This document shows, in pieces, positions 1 to 7,070 of a stretch of 16,877 bases of DNA. Below the pieces are notes generated by a model that made no database searches, had not been told where the DNA came from, and was given only the letters and a program-made list of their open reading frames with translations. The stretch is from Spirochaetia bacterium. Its GTDB lineage: Bacteria > Spirochaetota > Spirochaetia > Treponematales > Breznakiellaceae. The position numbers were made by a program, and so were the translations under genes. The DNA is taken from positions 1-16,877 of the forward strand of contig BNUW01000043.1 in the NCBI GenBank assembly GCA_025997655.1, written 5' to 3'. Positions within the stretch are counted from its first letter, which is position 1; each line of letters opens with the position of its first letter.

Positions 1-517
1 AAGGTGGCAATAGTATTGGGCAGTTCCCGAGTGTAGATTGATCAATAGTAGTCATGGTAGACGTTTTTGCACTTAAAATTAGATGCTTCCGTGCAAATGG
101 AGACATACATTGTGCATATAAAAACATCGGATTAACTTTTGTTTTATCTGTTTTGAATCGAATTACATGACTATCGAATAGCACAATTTCATCTATATTT
201 TTTTTATACCAATTACAAAAAGCTATTCCATTTGGAACAATAGAAGAACGTGTGAAAAATAAATCACCATCATTAACGCCATATCGTAATATTTCATCTT
301 TTGTTGCATTAAACAACTCTAAGTGATTATTGTCTACAGGAGACGAATTATATAAATCTCCTACATTAATCATTTTCAATCCAATACCTTTACGGCATAC
401 TTCAAAAAAAACACCGTTTTGTAATCCGCCATTTGAAAGAGAAATTAGAGGAACAACATCCCAATCTTCCGGGATGAGGCCAATTTCTGTTTGCTTGTAG
501 CCGCTTCTAACATCCAC
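1..517 (-). CDS. hsdS: Type I restriction-modification specificity subunit HsdS, N-terminal part (cut by window edge)
   Basis: This is the N-terminal 172 residues of a DNA-recognition subunit of a type I R-M enzyme; the rest lies beyond base 1. HsdS binds the target site and docks HsdM (and HsdR). Reading the minus strand gives an open frame with the family signature GYKQTEIGLIPEDW near the start, then the first target recognition domain (including DGDLFFTRSS and a SAKTSTMTTIDQSTL stretch near the cut). I prefer the GTG at 517: it gives the common opening M-D-V-R-S-GYKQTE, has GAAGG about 10 bases upstream, and lies 2 bases after the toxin stop. An in-frame ATG at 535 is possible but its purines abut the start codon and it would overlap the toxin gene by 16 bases. 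The gene is A+T-rich. The family assignment is firm; the sequence recognised cannot be read from this. Confidence 0.9.
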   Translation of the reverse strand, partial: MDVRSGYKQTEIGLIPEDWDVVPLISLSNGGLQNGVFFEVCRKGIGLKMINVGDLYNSSPVDNNHLELFNATKDEILRYGVNDGDLFFTRSSIVPNGIAFCNWYKKNIDEIVLFDSHVIRFKTDKTKVNPMFLYAQCMSPFARKHLILSAKTSTMTTIDQSTLGNCPILLPP

Positions 518-519
518 GC

Positions 520-939
520 TTAATTCGCCTTCCATCTTCCCAAAAAATCATCCGGTGTTAAAGCAGGGATAGAAGAATTGGTAAAGTCTTTTATATTGCG
601 GGTGATAATGTAATTGGCTTTCCACTTCTTTGCACAAATTGTAAGTAATGAATCTTCGTAATCGACTATTCCGGTATCAAAGGCGTTAATACAATCAGCT
701 TTATCAACTGAAGCAATATCCAAAACAGTGAAAAGCCATTTTAGTTTAGAAATGACTTCATCATTATCTTTTATATATTTATTCGTGATATAATAAATAT
801 CACTTGCGGTACTGGCTGTAATAGCACAATTAAAACTTTGAGCTGCAAACAATCTTAAAATGTTTTTTGCAGTTACATCGAAAGGCTGACGTTCTGCAAC
901 TGCATCAATAATGACATTGGTATCAAGCATCAAATTCAT
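520..939 (-). CDS. PIN-domain ribonuclease toxin (VapC-like) inside the hsd operon
   Basis: A 139-residue single-domain PIN nuclease, expected to cleave RNA when free of its antitoxin. Visible PIN landmarks are the N-terminal LDTN (D6), D47 in SDIYY, the DYED block (D93, E95, D96), and the C-terminal TRN..DF (N115, D118) that completes the metal-binding acidic pocket. It follows the antitoxin gene with a 17-base overlap, and its stop lies 2 bases before the GTG of hsdS, so it is sandwiched between hsdM and hsdS. The ATG at 939 has AAAGG about 10 bases upstream; the ATG at 930 lacks one. It aligns over its whole length, without gaps, to the PIN gene at 7502-7921. The family is clear; calling it a toxin rests on family and pairing. 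Confidence 0.88.
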   Translation of the reverse strand: MNLMLDTNVIIDAVAERQPFDVTAKNILRLFAAQSFNCAITASTASDIYYITNKYIKDNDEVISKLKWLFTVLDIASVDKADCINAFDTGIVDYEDSLLTICAKKWKANYIITRNIKDFTNSSIPALTPDDFLGRWKAN

Positions 940-1252
940 ATCTTTTTAACCTTTCCTCTTTAATTTCCTTGTCGGTAATTGTATTTGGCAAAATACCAAA
1001 CAACGACTCCATGTTTGCAAGCCTTTCTGCACAACTTTGCTTCAATAAATCAGGAAGTTCTTCTTCATCGTTCGCCGTATCAATAAGCTTATTGATGTTC
1101 TGCAAAGCAGACATCTTTTCTTTAATTGTCTGGCCTTGATTTATGTCCTCGTCCAATATTGTTACGATTGCTTTTTTCCTTTCCGGTATTGCCATTTTCT
1201 GATCAGAAATGAATTCCCCTTTATTAAAATACCCCTGAAATGTTAATAACAT
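923..1252 (-). CDS. Putative antitoxin of the hsd-embedded PIN module
   Basis: A 109-residue protein directly upstream of, and overlapping, the PIN gene, the usual place for the antitoxin of a type II module. Residues 1-35 read as short beta-strands around QGYFNKGEFI and VTILDE, loosely like the strand-rich DNA-binding N-terminus of AbrB or DUF104-like antitoxins. Residues 40-109 are charged and helical, ending in FGILPNTITDKEIKEERL, the kind of tail that wraps a PIN toxin. I could not name its family with confidence. Its ribosome binding site is the strongest in the region and overlaps the hsdM stop codon, which suggests it is made well whenever hsdM is translated. It has no visible similarity to the helical antitoxin at 7185-7505. 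The role is inferred mainly from context. Confidence 0.72.
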   Translation of the reverse strand: MLLTFQGYFNKGEFISDQKMAIPERKKAIVTILDEDINQGQTIKEKMSALQNINKLIDTANDEEELPDLLKQSCAERLANMESLFGILPNTITDKEIKEERLKRYEFDA

Positions 1253-1256
1253 AGTA

Positions 1257-1264
1257 TCCCTCCT
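1257..1264 (-). promoter_or_regulatory. Shine-Dalgarno of the antitoxin overlapping the hsdM stop codon
   Basis: On the minus strand AGGAGGGA lies 4 bases upstream of the antitoxin ATG. Its first two bases are the last two of the hsdM TAG stop (1263-1265). A ribosome finishing hsdM therefore stops on the antitoxin's binding site, an arrangement that favours translational coupling. This is a direct reading; the coupling is inference. Confidence 0.75.
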
Positions 1265-3713
1265 AATATTCGATACCCATTTTTTTCAAATGGTTTTTTA
1301 CTTTGCGTTCCAGTTCTTCAACTTTTTTCTCTATCTCCGGTAAAGGTTCAGCGTAGCGCTCGGCAAGCCCCTTAATTCTGGTGGTAAGGCGGCTGCTTAT
1401 ATTGTCCGTTTCCTTTTGGATATTCGCCCGCATGGAAGCAAGCCATTTTTTATCTACCACGATGGTTTTTATATCTTCAACCGTCAGTTTGGTGTATTGA
1501 GAAATTACCTTTGCCTCCAGTTCTGCTTCTAGGCTGCCAATCGCATCTTCTTTAGCTGCCTTACCTTCCAAAAGTTTTTTATACTGTTCAAGCATATCCC
1601 ATTCATCGGCATTGTTCTTCTCTTTTTTCCCAAGGTCTTTTATGGCTTTGGCAAGGGTCTTTTTCGTAATTTTACCCTTTTCGTCTACGGCATTGGACAA
1701 GAGACCGTCCTCTCCACCGTGTTCATCGGCCAATGTTTCCATTTCCGATTCAAGGCTTTCAACCTGTATGGTTAAATCATCAATGGCTTTCTGCTCTTTC
1801 GAAAAATATTCACTTACGATAAGTGCGGGAGGTATCAAACGGCCCTCTAAGCCTTCAATGCCCGGAATACCTGTTGAGCCTTTTTTGGTTTTCTTTTCCA
1901 GCCGCTTGAGGTCTTTACCCGCTTTCCATCCATCTTCGCTGATTTCATAAAAATCATCCTGCATGGTAAGGGTCCAATAATCCATAAGGTGCTGATATAT
2001 GGTGTATTTATCGCAGAGCGGCTTGTTATGGTATGCGGCAAGCAGCTTTTCACCGATAATTTTTATTTCGGCCTTTGGCCGCATACCCTTATTCAGAGCC
2101 TTGACGTAGGCGGCGGTTTCTTTTTGCCACGCGGCAAACACAGAGGACATCTTTTTAATATGGGCTTTGAACTCGTCATGGGTAAAGATGGCGTCCTTAA
2201 TGCCATCTGTTGCCGCTTTTATACGCAGCCTTGGCGTATCATTACCGCTGTTTTTTATTAGCTCAAACAAGGTATTTCTTAACCCCGGAAAAACCTTCCA
2301 GTATGGTGATAAATCTTCAATATCAGCGATTGGGATACCGCCTGAAATATGGGCTTGAATATTTTGGACATCTTCCTGCTCCTGGCTGTCGATATAGCGG
2401 GGAATATTCAGGTTGTAGTCGTTTTTCTTGTCCGCAATTTCGCTGATGGGCACAATGCGGGAATACTTGGGTATTTCGATGAAACCCTTAAAGGCATCTA
2501 CAATTTTATGAATGTCCTGTTCCCGCAGGCGGTTTTTATTACCGTCCTTTATAAAGCCGTGGCTTGCATCAATCATAAAGATATTCTTGCGGACATCGGC
2601 GTCCTCTTTTTCAATAACGATAAGGCTGGCCGCGATGCCGGTCCCGAAAAACAAGTTAGCAGGGAGACCGATTATAGCCTTGATATAACCCCGCTCAATA
2701 AGCTTGCGGCGTATCTCAGCCTCGGCGTTCCCCCGGAAAAGGACACCCAAGGGCATGACGATACAACCCTTTCCGTTGGACTTGAGGGATTTGACCAGGT
2801 GCAGGAGAAACGCATAATCGCCGTTTTTTTGGGGCGGAATTGAATAGCCCTCAAAGCGTTTATAGATGTCATTTTCAGGGTCAATGCCGTTCATCCAGCG
2901 TTTGTAACTAAAGGGCGGATTACTAACGGCATAGTTGAAAGTTTTAAGCCCCCCTGTTTTTTCGTCCTTAAACTGCGGGGAAGCAAGGGTGTTGCCCTGC
3001 TCAATTTCGGCATCGGAAAAATTGTGGAGCCACATATTCATCACCGCCAGGGCGCGGGTAGCGTTGTCGTTTTCCTGCCCATAGATGGCTACCTTGCGCG
3101 GGTTAGGAGCAGCATCGGCGGCTTTAAGAAGCAGGGAGCCTGACCCGCAGGTCGGGTCATAGATGGTGATGTCGTTGGTTTTTGAGCCGCTTATACCGAT
3201 TAATTCAGCCATGACGCGGGAGACTTCCGATGGGGTGTAGAACTGCCCCTTGCTCTTGCCGCTTTCGGTAGCAAAGTGGCGCATAAGGTACTCGTAGGCG
3301 TCGCCTAAAAGGTCGTCTCCATCAGCTCGGTTACGGCTAAAGTCCAGTTCATCCTTGTTGAAGATGTTGAGGAGGTTCGTTAGAAGGTCTATCTTCTCTT
3401 TACCGCTCCCCAGTTTGGAACTATCATCAAAATCAGCCTCAGTTATGATGCCCGTAAGGCCGTTATTTTTGGCAAAAGCCCCAATTATGGTGTTTATGGC
3501 CTCGCCGATGTTGGCTTTTCCCCGGTATGCAAGCATATCCTGGAAGGTGGAGCCCTTTTTAAGTTCCACCCTGGGGTCTTTTTTGTCGGAAACGTACTTC
3601 ATAAAGAGAAGAACCAGCACATAATCCTTGTACTGGCTTGCGTCCATGCTCCCCCGCAGCTCATCGCAGCCTTCCCAGAGGGAACTGTAGATTTCCGACT
3701 TCTTAACCGCCAT
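1263..3713 (-). CDS. hsdM: Type I restriction-modification methyltransferase subunit HsdM, long form
   Basis: An N6-adenine DNA methyltransferase of 816 residues that uses S-adenosylmethionine and works as an HsdM2HsdS complex. Order of parts: helical HsdM_N domain (LWEGCDELRGSMDASQYKDY near the start), the GQFYTP loop (156-161), SAM-binding motif I DPTCGSG (186-192), and catalytic motif IV NPPF (265-268). From about residue 470 there is a long, charged, largely coiled-coil C-terminal half ending in VVDKKWLAS and HLKKMG. The length exceeds the classical ~500 residues but fits a known long HsdM subfamily with this same tail, so I do not read it as a novel fusion. I chose the ATG at 3713 (MAVKKSEIYSSLWEG) with GGGTGG just upstream; in-frame TTG 3743 and ATG 3737 would add 8-10 non-conserved residues. 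The antitoxin ATG follows 10 bases after the stop. No hsdR is in the window. Confidence 0.96.
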   Translation of the reverse strand: MAVKKSEIYSSLWEGCDELRGSMDASQYKDYVLVLLFMKYVSDKKDPRVELKKGSTFQDMLAYRGKANIGEAINTIIGAFAKNNGLTGIITEADFDDSSKLGSGKEKIDLLTNLLNIFNKDELDFSRNRADGDDLLGDAYEYLMRHFATESGKSKGQFYTPSEVSRVMAELIGISGSKTNDITIYDPTCGSGSLLLKAADAAPNPRKVAIYGQENDNATRALAVMNMWLHNFSDAEIEQGNTLASPQFKDEKTGGLKTFNYAVSNPPFSYKRWMNGIDPENDIYKRFEGYSIPPQKNGDYAFLLHLVKSLKSNGKGCIVMPLGVLFRGNAEAEIRRKLIERGYIKAIIGLPANLFFGTGIAASLIVIEKEDADVRKNIFMIDASHGFIKDGNKNRLREQDIHKIVDAFKGFIEIPKYSRIVPISEIADKKNDYNLNIPRYIDSQEQEDVQNIQAHISGGIPIADIEDLSPYWKVFPGLRNTLFELIKNSGNDTPRLRIKAATDGIKDAIFTHDEFKAHIKKMSSVFAAWQKETAAYVKALNKGMRPKAEIKIIGEKLLAAYHNKPLCDKYTIYQHLMDYWTLTMQDDFYEISEDGWKAGKDLKRLEKKTKKGSTGIPGIEGLEGRLIPPALIVSEYFSKEQKAIDDLTIQVESLESEMETLADEHGGEDGLLSNAVDEKGKITKKTLAKAIKDLGKKEKNNADEWDMLEQYKKLLEGKAAKEDAIGSLEAELEAKVISQYTKLTVEDIKTIVVDKKWLASMRANIQKETDNISSRLTTRIKGLAERYAEPLPEIEKKVEELERKVKNHLKKMGIEY

Positions 3714-3776
3714 ATCGCCACCCTTATCCCTTAGCATTACCAAGCAAATCTACGGGTCATACGGAGCCATGATGCT

Positions 3777-3804
3777 GATATATGTAACTATATTATCTTA
3801 TCAA
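3777..3804 (-). promoter_or_regulatory. Candidate sigma-70-type promoter for the hsd operon
   Basis: In the A+T-rich 107-base gap between map and hsdM the minus strand carries TTGATA (3799-3804, 5 of 6 to the -35 consensus), a 16-base spacer, and TATATC (3777-3782, 4 of 6 to the -10 consensus). An overlapping alternative is TTGTAC, 17 bases, TAATAT. Transcription would begin near 3770, leaving a leader of roughly 55 bases. No terminator hairpin is visible after map, so read-through from the upstream operon is also possible. Confidence 0.35.
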
Positions 3805-3820
3805 TCCTATGGGTACAAGC

Positions 3821-4573
3821 CTACTCCGTCAGTATTTCCGTATGGTCGCTGAAAATGGCGATAGTATGCTCCCAATGGGATGATAGTTTGCCGTCTGCGG
3901 TTACCACGGTCCAGCCATCTTCAAGGATTTCTACATCCCCGGTCCCCTGGTTGATCATCGGCTCAATGGCGATAACCATGCCGCCGCCCATCCGCGGGTT
4001 GGGTCCGTGGGGATAGTTCGGTACTTGCGGGTCTTCGTGAAGGGCCAGCCCTACTCCGTGGCCGCAGAAATCCTCCACCACGCCGTAGCCCCGTTCCACG
4101 GCATGACCCTGCACCGCCCGGGCAATCTGCAGCAGCCGGTCCCCCGCCTTTACCGCCGCGATTCCCTTGTAAAGGCACTCCCGGGTGGCCACGTTTAGGG
4201 CATGGGCGGCCTCGCTCACCTTCCCCACCTCTACGGTCACCGCCTGGTCGCTGATAAAGCCCTCCAGGTTGATGCCACAGTCAAGGGATACCAGATCCCC
4301 GTTTGCAAGCTTCCGCTTAGAGGGGATGCCGTGGATGACCTCTTCGTTAATGGAAATGCAGATGGCGGCGGGAAAAGGGTTCTTCTTTGGCCCGTAGCCC
4401 AGAAAGACCGGCTTCCCCCCTACCTTTTTTATCCAGGCCCGGACCCAGCGGTCAATTTCCAGGGTTTCTACCCCGACTTTTACCAGGGGCAGCAGTTCCT
4501 TATACATGGTACTGAGGAGTTTGCAGGATGTTCGTATCCCGGTCATTTGCTTTTCGTTTTTCAACCTAATCAT
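3821..4573 (-). CDS. map: Methionine aminopeptidase, type I
   Basis: Removes the N-terminal methionine from nascent cytosolic proteins after deformylation. The 250-residue protein has the normal length of a bacterial type Ia enzyme without an N-terminal extension. All five metal ligands are in place: D98 in LDCGI, D109 in ISDQAV, H172 in CGHGVG, E204 in AIEPM and E235 in HWEHT. The substrate-contacting histidines H81 (HGIP) and H179 are also present. The ATG at 4573 has AAGGA about 7 bases upstream. It follows the J-domain gene by 18 bases on the same strand and closes that operon. Regulation is probably through the operon promoter. The identification is secure. Confidence 0.97.
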   Translation of the reverse strand: MIRLKNEKQMTGIRTSCKLLSTMYKELLPLVKVGVETLEIDRWVRAWIKKVGGKPVFLGYGPKKNPFPAAICISINEEVIHGIPSKRKLANGDLVSLDCGINLEGFISDQAVTVEVGKVSEAAHALNVATRECLYKGIAAVKAGDRLLQIARAVQGHAVERGYGVVEDFCGHGVGLALHEDPQVPNYPHGPNPRMGGGMVIAIEPMINQGTGDVEILEDGWTVVTADGKLSSHWEHTIAIFSDHTEILTE

Positions 4574-4591
4574 GATTGTTCCTTAACCGGC

Positions 4592-5383
4592 TTACCCGTC
4601 AGACGGTAGGTCTGCTAATTTTCGCCGGAGCCGCACCGCTTTGGACAGGCAGGGGTCCCGGCGGAGGGCTTCCCGGAAGAAAGTTCGGGCGGTGTGCAGG
4701 TCCCCCATACCGGCCAGGGTTTCCGCCATGGAACCCATCCACCGGGCCTCGTCTTTGGGGGGGAAGCGCAGGTCAAGGAGTACCGTCATACATTCCAGGT
4801 AGGTTTCGGCGTCCACCGCCGTTTTTAGCCGCAGACGGACCAGTTCCTTAAGGAAGTTTTCCACATCGGGCATGAAGTGGCGGAAATAGGGCCGCCGACG
4901 CTCCTCCCGGACCAGGGCGGCAAGGAGCATGAAGGCCTCGTAATACCGCTGCCGCTTCTCCAATTCCTCCGCCAGAATGAAAGCGCAGTCCATCCAGTCT
5001 TCCCGTTCAAGGTACCGTTCCAGGGGAAAGTCCAGCCCGCCCTGCTCCTCCCAAATCGTCACGGCCGCCTCATATTCCCGATGGAGCAGCTCGAAAAAAA
5101 TCAGCTTGGCCTGGGACGCGCCATCCTCCGGCTGTTCCCGGAGAAAGGTCCGGTAATCGAAGTGGTAGGTCCCCACGAAGCGCCCGTAAACCTGGTCATA
5201 TTCGCTGCGCCGGTTTGTGTCGGTCAACACCTCGTAGGCGTTGATCAGCCGCCGCATCTCCTCTAAGGCCTTCGGTCCCGCAATATCCGGGTGGACCCGC
5301 TTCGCCTTTTCCCGGAACGCCTTCTTTATTTCCGGGAACGAGGCGGTATGCTGCACCCCCAGCAGTGAGTAATAGTTATCCAA
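4592..5383 (-). CDS. J-domain co-chaperone with helical (TPR-like) C-terminal region
   Basis: A 263-residue protein with an N-terminal J-domain (about residues 3-66) that would stimulate the ATPase of a DnaK. It has YYSLLGV, helix II with KKAFREKAKRVHPD (HPD at 31-33) and helix IV ending NRRSEYDQVYG. There is no Gly/Phe linker and no CxxCxGxG zinc repeats, so it is not DnaJ itself but a specialised class C protein. The rest is helical; the last third (AETLAGMGDLHTARTFFREALRRDPCLSKA) reads like a tetratricopeptide unit, suggesting a protein-binding tail. Translation appears to start at a TTG overlapping the end of the flavodoxin-like gene by 8 bases, with GGGGAAG just upstream, so coupling is likely. 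The client is unknown. Confidence 0.87.
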   Translation of the reverse strand: MDNYYSLLGVQHTASFPEIKKAFREKAKRVHPDIAGPKALEEMRRLINAYEVLTDTNRRSEYDQVYGRFVGTYHFDYRTFLREQPEDGASQAKLIFFELLHREYEAAVTIWEEQGGLDFPLERYLEREDWMDCAFILAEELEKRQRYYEAFMLLAALVREERRRPYFRHFMPDVENFLKELVRLRLKTAVDAETYLECMTVLLDLRFPPKDEARWMGSMAETLAGMGDLHTARTFFREALRRDPCLSKAVRLRRKLADLPSDG

Positions 5384-5777
5384 TCCGCTTCCCCAGGGCT
5401 TCCGCCTGTTCGGCGGAGAGGATGATATCGCTCCAGTTGATGTACATGCCCTCTTTTTCCATGCCCCGCATCAGGCTGCTCATCGCCTTTGTGGTAAAGG
5501 GGCCGGTTTTCTTCAGAAAGGCGGCGCTTTTTTTCCCCGTGAGGTTTCCCGAGGCAAGTATTCTATGGAGGGCTTCGGGCATTTTTCCACCGAACAGGGA
5601 CACCGCTTCGGCGCATACGGCAATATACTCATAGGCAGGCAGGCGGGAGCCGTCCCCGGTCCAGGCGTCCAGCACATCCGCCCGGTGGCCCATGGCTTCC
5701 ATGCCCTTAGCCAGGGCCGTCACATAGGGAGGGATAGGCGACCGCCGCGCCGGTACCGCGATAACCACGACTCTCAT
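5376..5777 (-). CDS. Small flavodoxin-like-fold protein of unknown function
   Basis: A 133-residue protein I cannot assign to a named family. It opens with a hydrophobic strand and loop, MRVVVIAVPARRSPIPPY, then a helix (VTALAKGMEAMGHRADVLDAW), a YEYIAVCAEAVSLFGGKMPEAL strand-helix unit, and a GKKSAAFLKKTG strand. That order resembles the alternating beta-alpha layout of flavodoxin-like or NAD(P)H-oxidoreductase proteins, although the typical phosphate-loop T/S-x-T-G-N-T signature is absent, so flavin binding is doubtful. It starts 3 bases after the stop of the Usp-like gene, with no clear Shine-Dalgarno, and overlaps the next gene by 8 bases, so it is probably translated by coupling. No signal peptide or membrane segment is evident. 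Confidence 0.75.
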   Translation of the reverse strand: MRVVVIAVPARRSPIPPYVTALAKGMEAMGHRADVLDAWTGDGSRLPAYEYIAVCAEAVSLFGGKMPEALHRILASGNLTGKKSAAFLKKTGPFTTKAMSSLMRGMEKEGMYINWSDIILSAEQAEALGKRIG

Positions 5778-5780
5778 GTT

Positions 5781-6266
5781 TTATGCCTGTTTGTAGAGCT
5801 GGTCCACCAGCGGTTCCTTGACCAGATACACCGAGCATTTGGCGCTGACCATGATTTCCCGGTGGGAATGGGAGATGATGTCCCGGGGGTTCCGGTCCTT
5901 TTCCCAGCCCCCTAAAATGATGAGGTCCGCCTTTTTCTCATCCGCCACGGCGAGGATCTCCGTATAGACCGCGCCCTTACGGATCACCCGATCGATCTTG
6001 ACCCCCTTGGCCCGGGCCAGTTCCTCCACAAAGGACAGGTACCGTTCCCCGTTCGTCTCCAGGCTCCGCTCATAATCCAGGCTTTCCTCCTGGATGAAGA
6101 TCTTGCTGAGGGCGAGCTGCCGGATGGTGGCGGTATCCACCACATAGACCGCGCAAAGGCGGCACCGGTACTGTTTTGCCATGATGATTGCGTACTTCGC
6201 CGCCAGTATGGACGCATCCGAACCTGAGATAGCGACGATGAGATTGGAGAGCAATGGCTTTGTCAT
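5781..6266 (-). CDS. Universal stress protein (UspA family), atypical nucleotide site
   Basis: A 161-residue cytosolic protein with the single Usp fold: LIVAISGSDASILAAKYAI at the N-terminus, a CAVYVVD strand, a long variable helix, KGAVYTEILAVADEKKADLIILGGW, and a final SVYLVK strand. Family members that bind ATP carry G-x2-G-x9-G-S/T after the LIILG strand. Here the segment reads GGWEKDRNPRDIISHSHREI, without the second and third glycines, so nucleotide binding is uncertain and this may be a non-ATP-binding Usp. Its start overlaps the end of the V-ATPase D gene by 4 bases (ATGA). The family is clear; the function in stress or in relation to the ATPase is inference. Confidence 0.88.
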   Translation of the reverse strand: MTKPLLSNLIVAISGSDASILAAKYAIIMAKQYRCRLCAVYVVDTATIRQLALSKIFIQEESLDYERSLETNGERYLSFVEELARAKGVKIDRVIRKGAVYTEILAVADEKKADLIILGGWEKDRNPRDIISHSHREIMVSAKCSVYLVKEPLVDQLYKQA

Positions 6267-6886
6267 TCCTTGCCGGCCTTCCTTTTTAAGAGCTTGCTTG
6301 AGAAAAAGGCATCCCGATCCTTTTCCTCAAGCGCCGCCTCAATATATTTTCTGGTGTCCCGTGCGGTGGGGATCACCATTTTTTCCAGGGCATTGACCCG
6401 CCGCTGGGTTTTACGGACCTCCCGGGCCAAACGCCAGGCAATGGTCCTGACCGCCGCCAGCTCCGTGAGAATCTTGAGCAAGTCAAAGAATTCTAGCACG
6501 GTTTCATCACATTCTGCAAACGAATTCGCCGGGGAATACTTCAATTCCGCCTCGGGAAGCTGCACTTCCAGGCTGGGAAGGTTCATTCCCGCTGCGGCGA
6601 CCCGTTTTTCCCGGATATCATACCGGTACCTGATACTCCGGGAGAGCCGGTCCGCCCGTTCCCGGCCTACCACCACCAGCATCCGCTTCAGGCAGGGATA
6701 GGCGGTCTCCAGCCGGCGGTCCATATCCCGTTCCAGGATCTTCACCTGCTCCACCTTCCGCATCAGCTCCATCACCAGGATTTCCCGCTTCTGCTCCAGC
6801 AGGTCATAGCCCTCCTCGGCGGTGACGAGCCGTTCCTTGACCCGCAGAAGATTGCTTTTGGTAGGCGCTATCTGTTCACGGGCCAT
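6263..6886 (-). CDS. atpD: V-type ATP synthase/ATPase subunit D
   Basis: Central rotor-stalk subunit of the V/A-type ATPase, the counterpart of gamma in F-type enzymes; it transmits rotation between the catalytic A3B3 head and the membrane ring. The 207-residue protein has the normal length and the family's two long antiparallel helices: N-terminal PTKSNLLRVKERLVTAEEGY and C-terminal RRVNALEKMVIPTARDTRKY, with a charged end. The ATG at 6886 has GGGAGAAGG a few bases upstream. It lies 21 bases after a tiny membrane-protein ORF and overlaps the Usp gene by 4 bases. No other V-ATPase gene (A, B, E, I, K) is within the window on either side, which is unusual because this subunit normally sits directly after the B subunit. 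It may be a displaced or second copy. Confidence 0.93.
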   Translation of the reverse strand: MAREQIAPTKSNLLRVKERLVTAEEGYDLLEQKREILVMELMRKVEQVKILERDMDRRLETAYPCLKRMLVVVGRERADRLSRSIRYRYDIREKRVAAAGMNLPSLEVQLPEAELKYSPANSFAECDETVLEFFDLLKILTELAAVRTIAWRLAREVRKTQRRVNALEKMVIPTARDTRKYIEAALEEKDRDAFFSSKLLKRKAGKE

Positions 6887-6907
6887 GGGCCTTCTCCCTT
6901 GGGGTAC

Positions 6908-7003
6908 TCACTGCCTTTTGCCGATTTTCGGCTGCCGATGCGCAAGCAATGACAGGAGTATACCAAAAGCGACGAGACCAAGCCCTATAAGGAACTGCAT
7001 CAT
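6908..7003 (-). CDS. 31-residue single-pass membrane protein upstream of atpD
   Basis: A very small ORF that starts with two methionines (ATG at 7003 and 7000) and ends in TGA 21 bases before atpD. A strong GGAGGGG lies 8 bases upstream of the first ATG. Residues 4-20 are hydrophobic (FLIGLGLVAFGILLSLL) with a small-residue GxGxxxxG pattern, followed by a basic tail HRQPKIGKRQ. This fits one transmembrane helix with its C-terminus in the cytoplasm. It is on the same strand as, and appears co-transcribed with, atpD. I do not recognise a family. The ribosome site, codon-by-codon membrane pattern and operon position argue it is real; its role, perhaps with a membrane complex, is unknown. Confidence 0.6.
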   Translation of the reverse strand: MMQFLIGLGLVAFGILLSLLAHRQPKIGKRQ

Positions 7004-7007
7004 GTTA

Positions 7008-7064
7008 TTACCCCTCCAATCGCTCCAGAGCAGCTTTTACTTCAGCATTATTCTCATTGGTCAT
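7008..7064 (-). CDS. 18-codon leader ORF before the small membrane protein
   Basis: The minus strand encodes the peptide MTNENNAEVKAALERLEG, ending in TAA. Its last codons contain the Shine-Dalgarno (GGAGGGG) of the next ORF, and its stop is 4 bases from that ATG. If the promoter at 7071-7099 is right, transcription begins almost exactly at this ATG, so the ORF would be leaderless or nearly so. The peptide is polar with a short amphipathic helix pattern. It could be a genuine micro-peptide, a coupling leader that controls the next gene, or chance. No upstream ribosome site is visible. Confidence 0.3.
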   Translation of the reverse strand: MTNENNAEVKAALERLEG

Positions 7065-7070
7065 TGTATA

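Noticed and set aside
1263..2300. Novel fused domain in the C-terminal half of HsdM
   Set aside because: The tail with VVDKKWLAS and HLKKMG matches what I know of a long HsdM subfamily, so the length is a subfamily trait rather than a new fusion.
3744..3820. Intrinsic terminator after map
   Set aside because: No stable G+C-rich stem followed by a T-run could be found on the minus strand; only A+T-rich promoter-like sequence is present.
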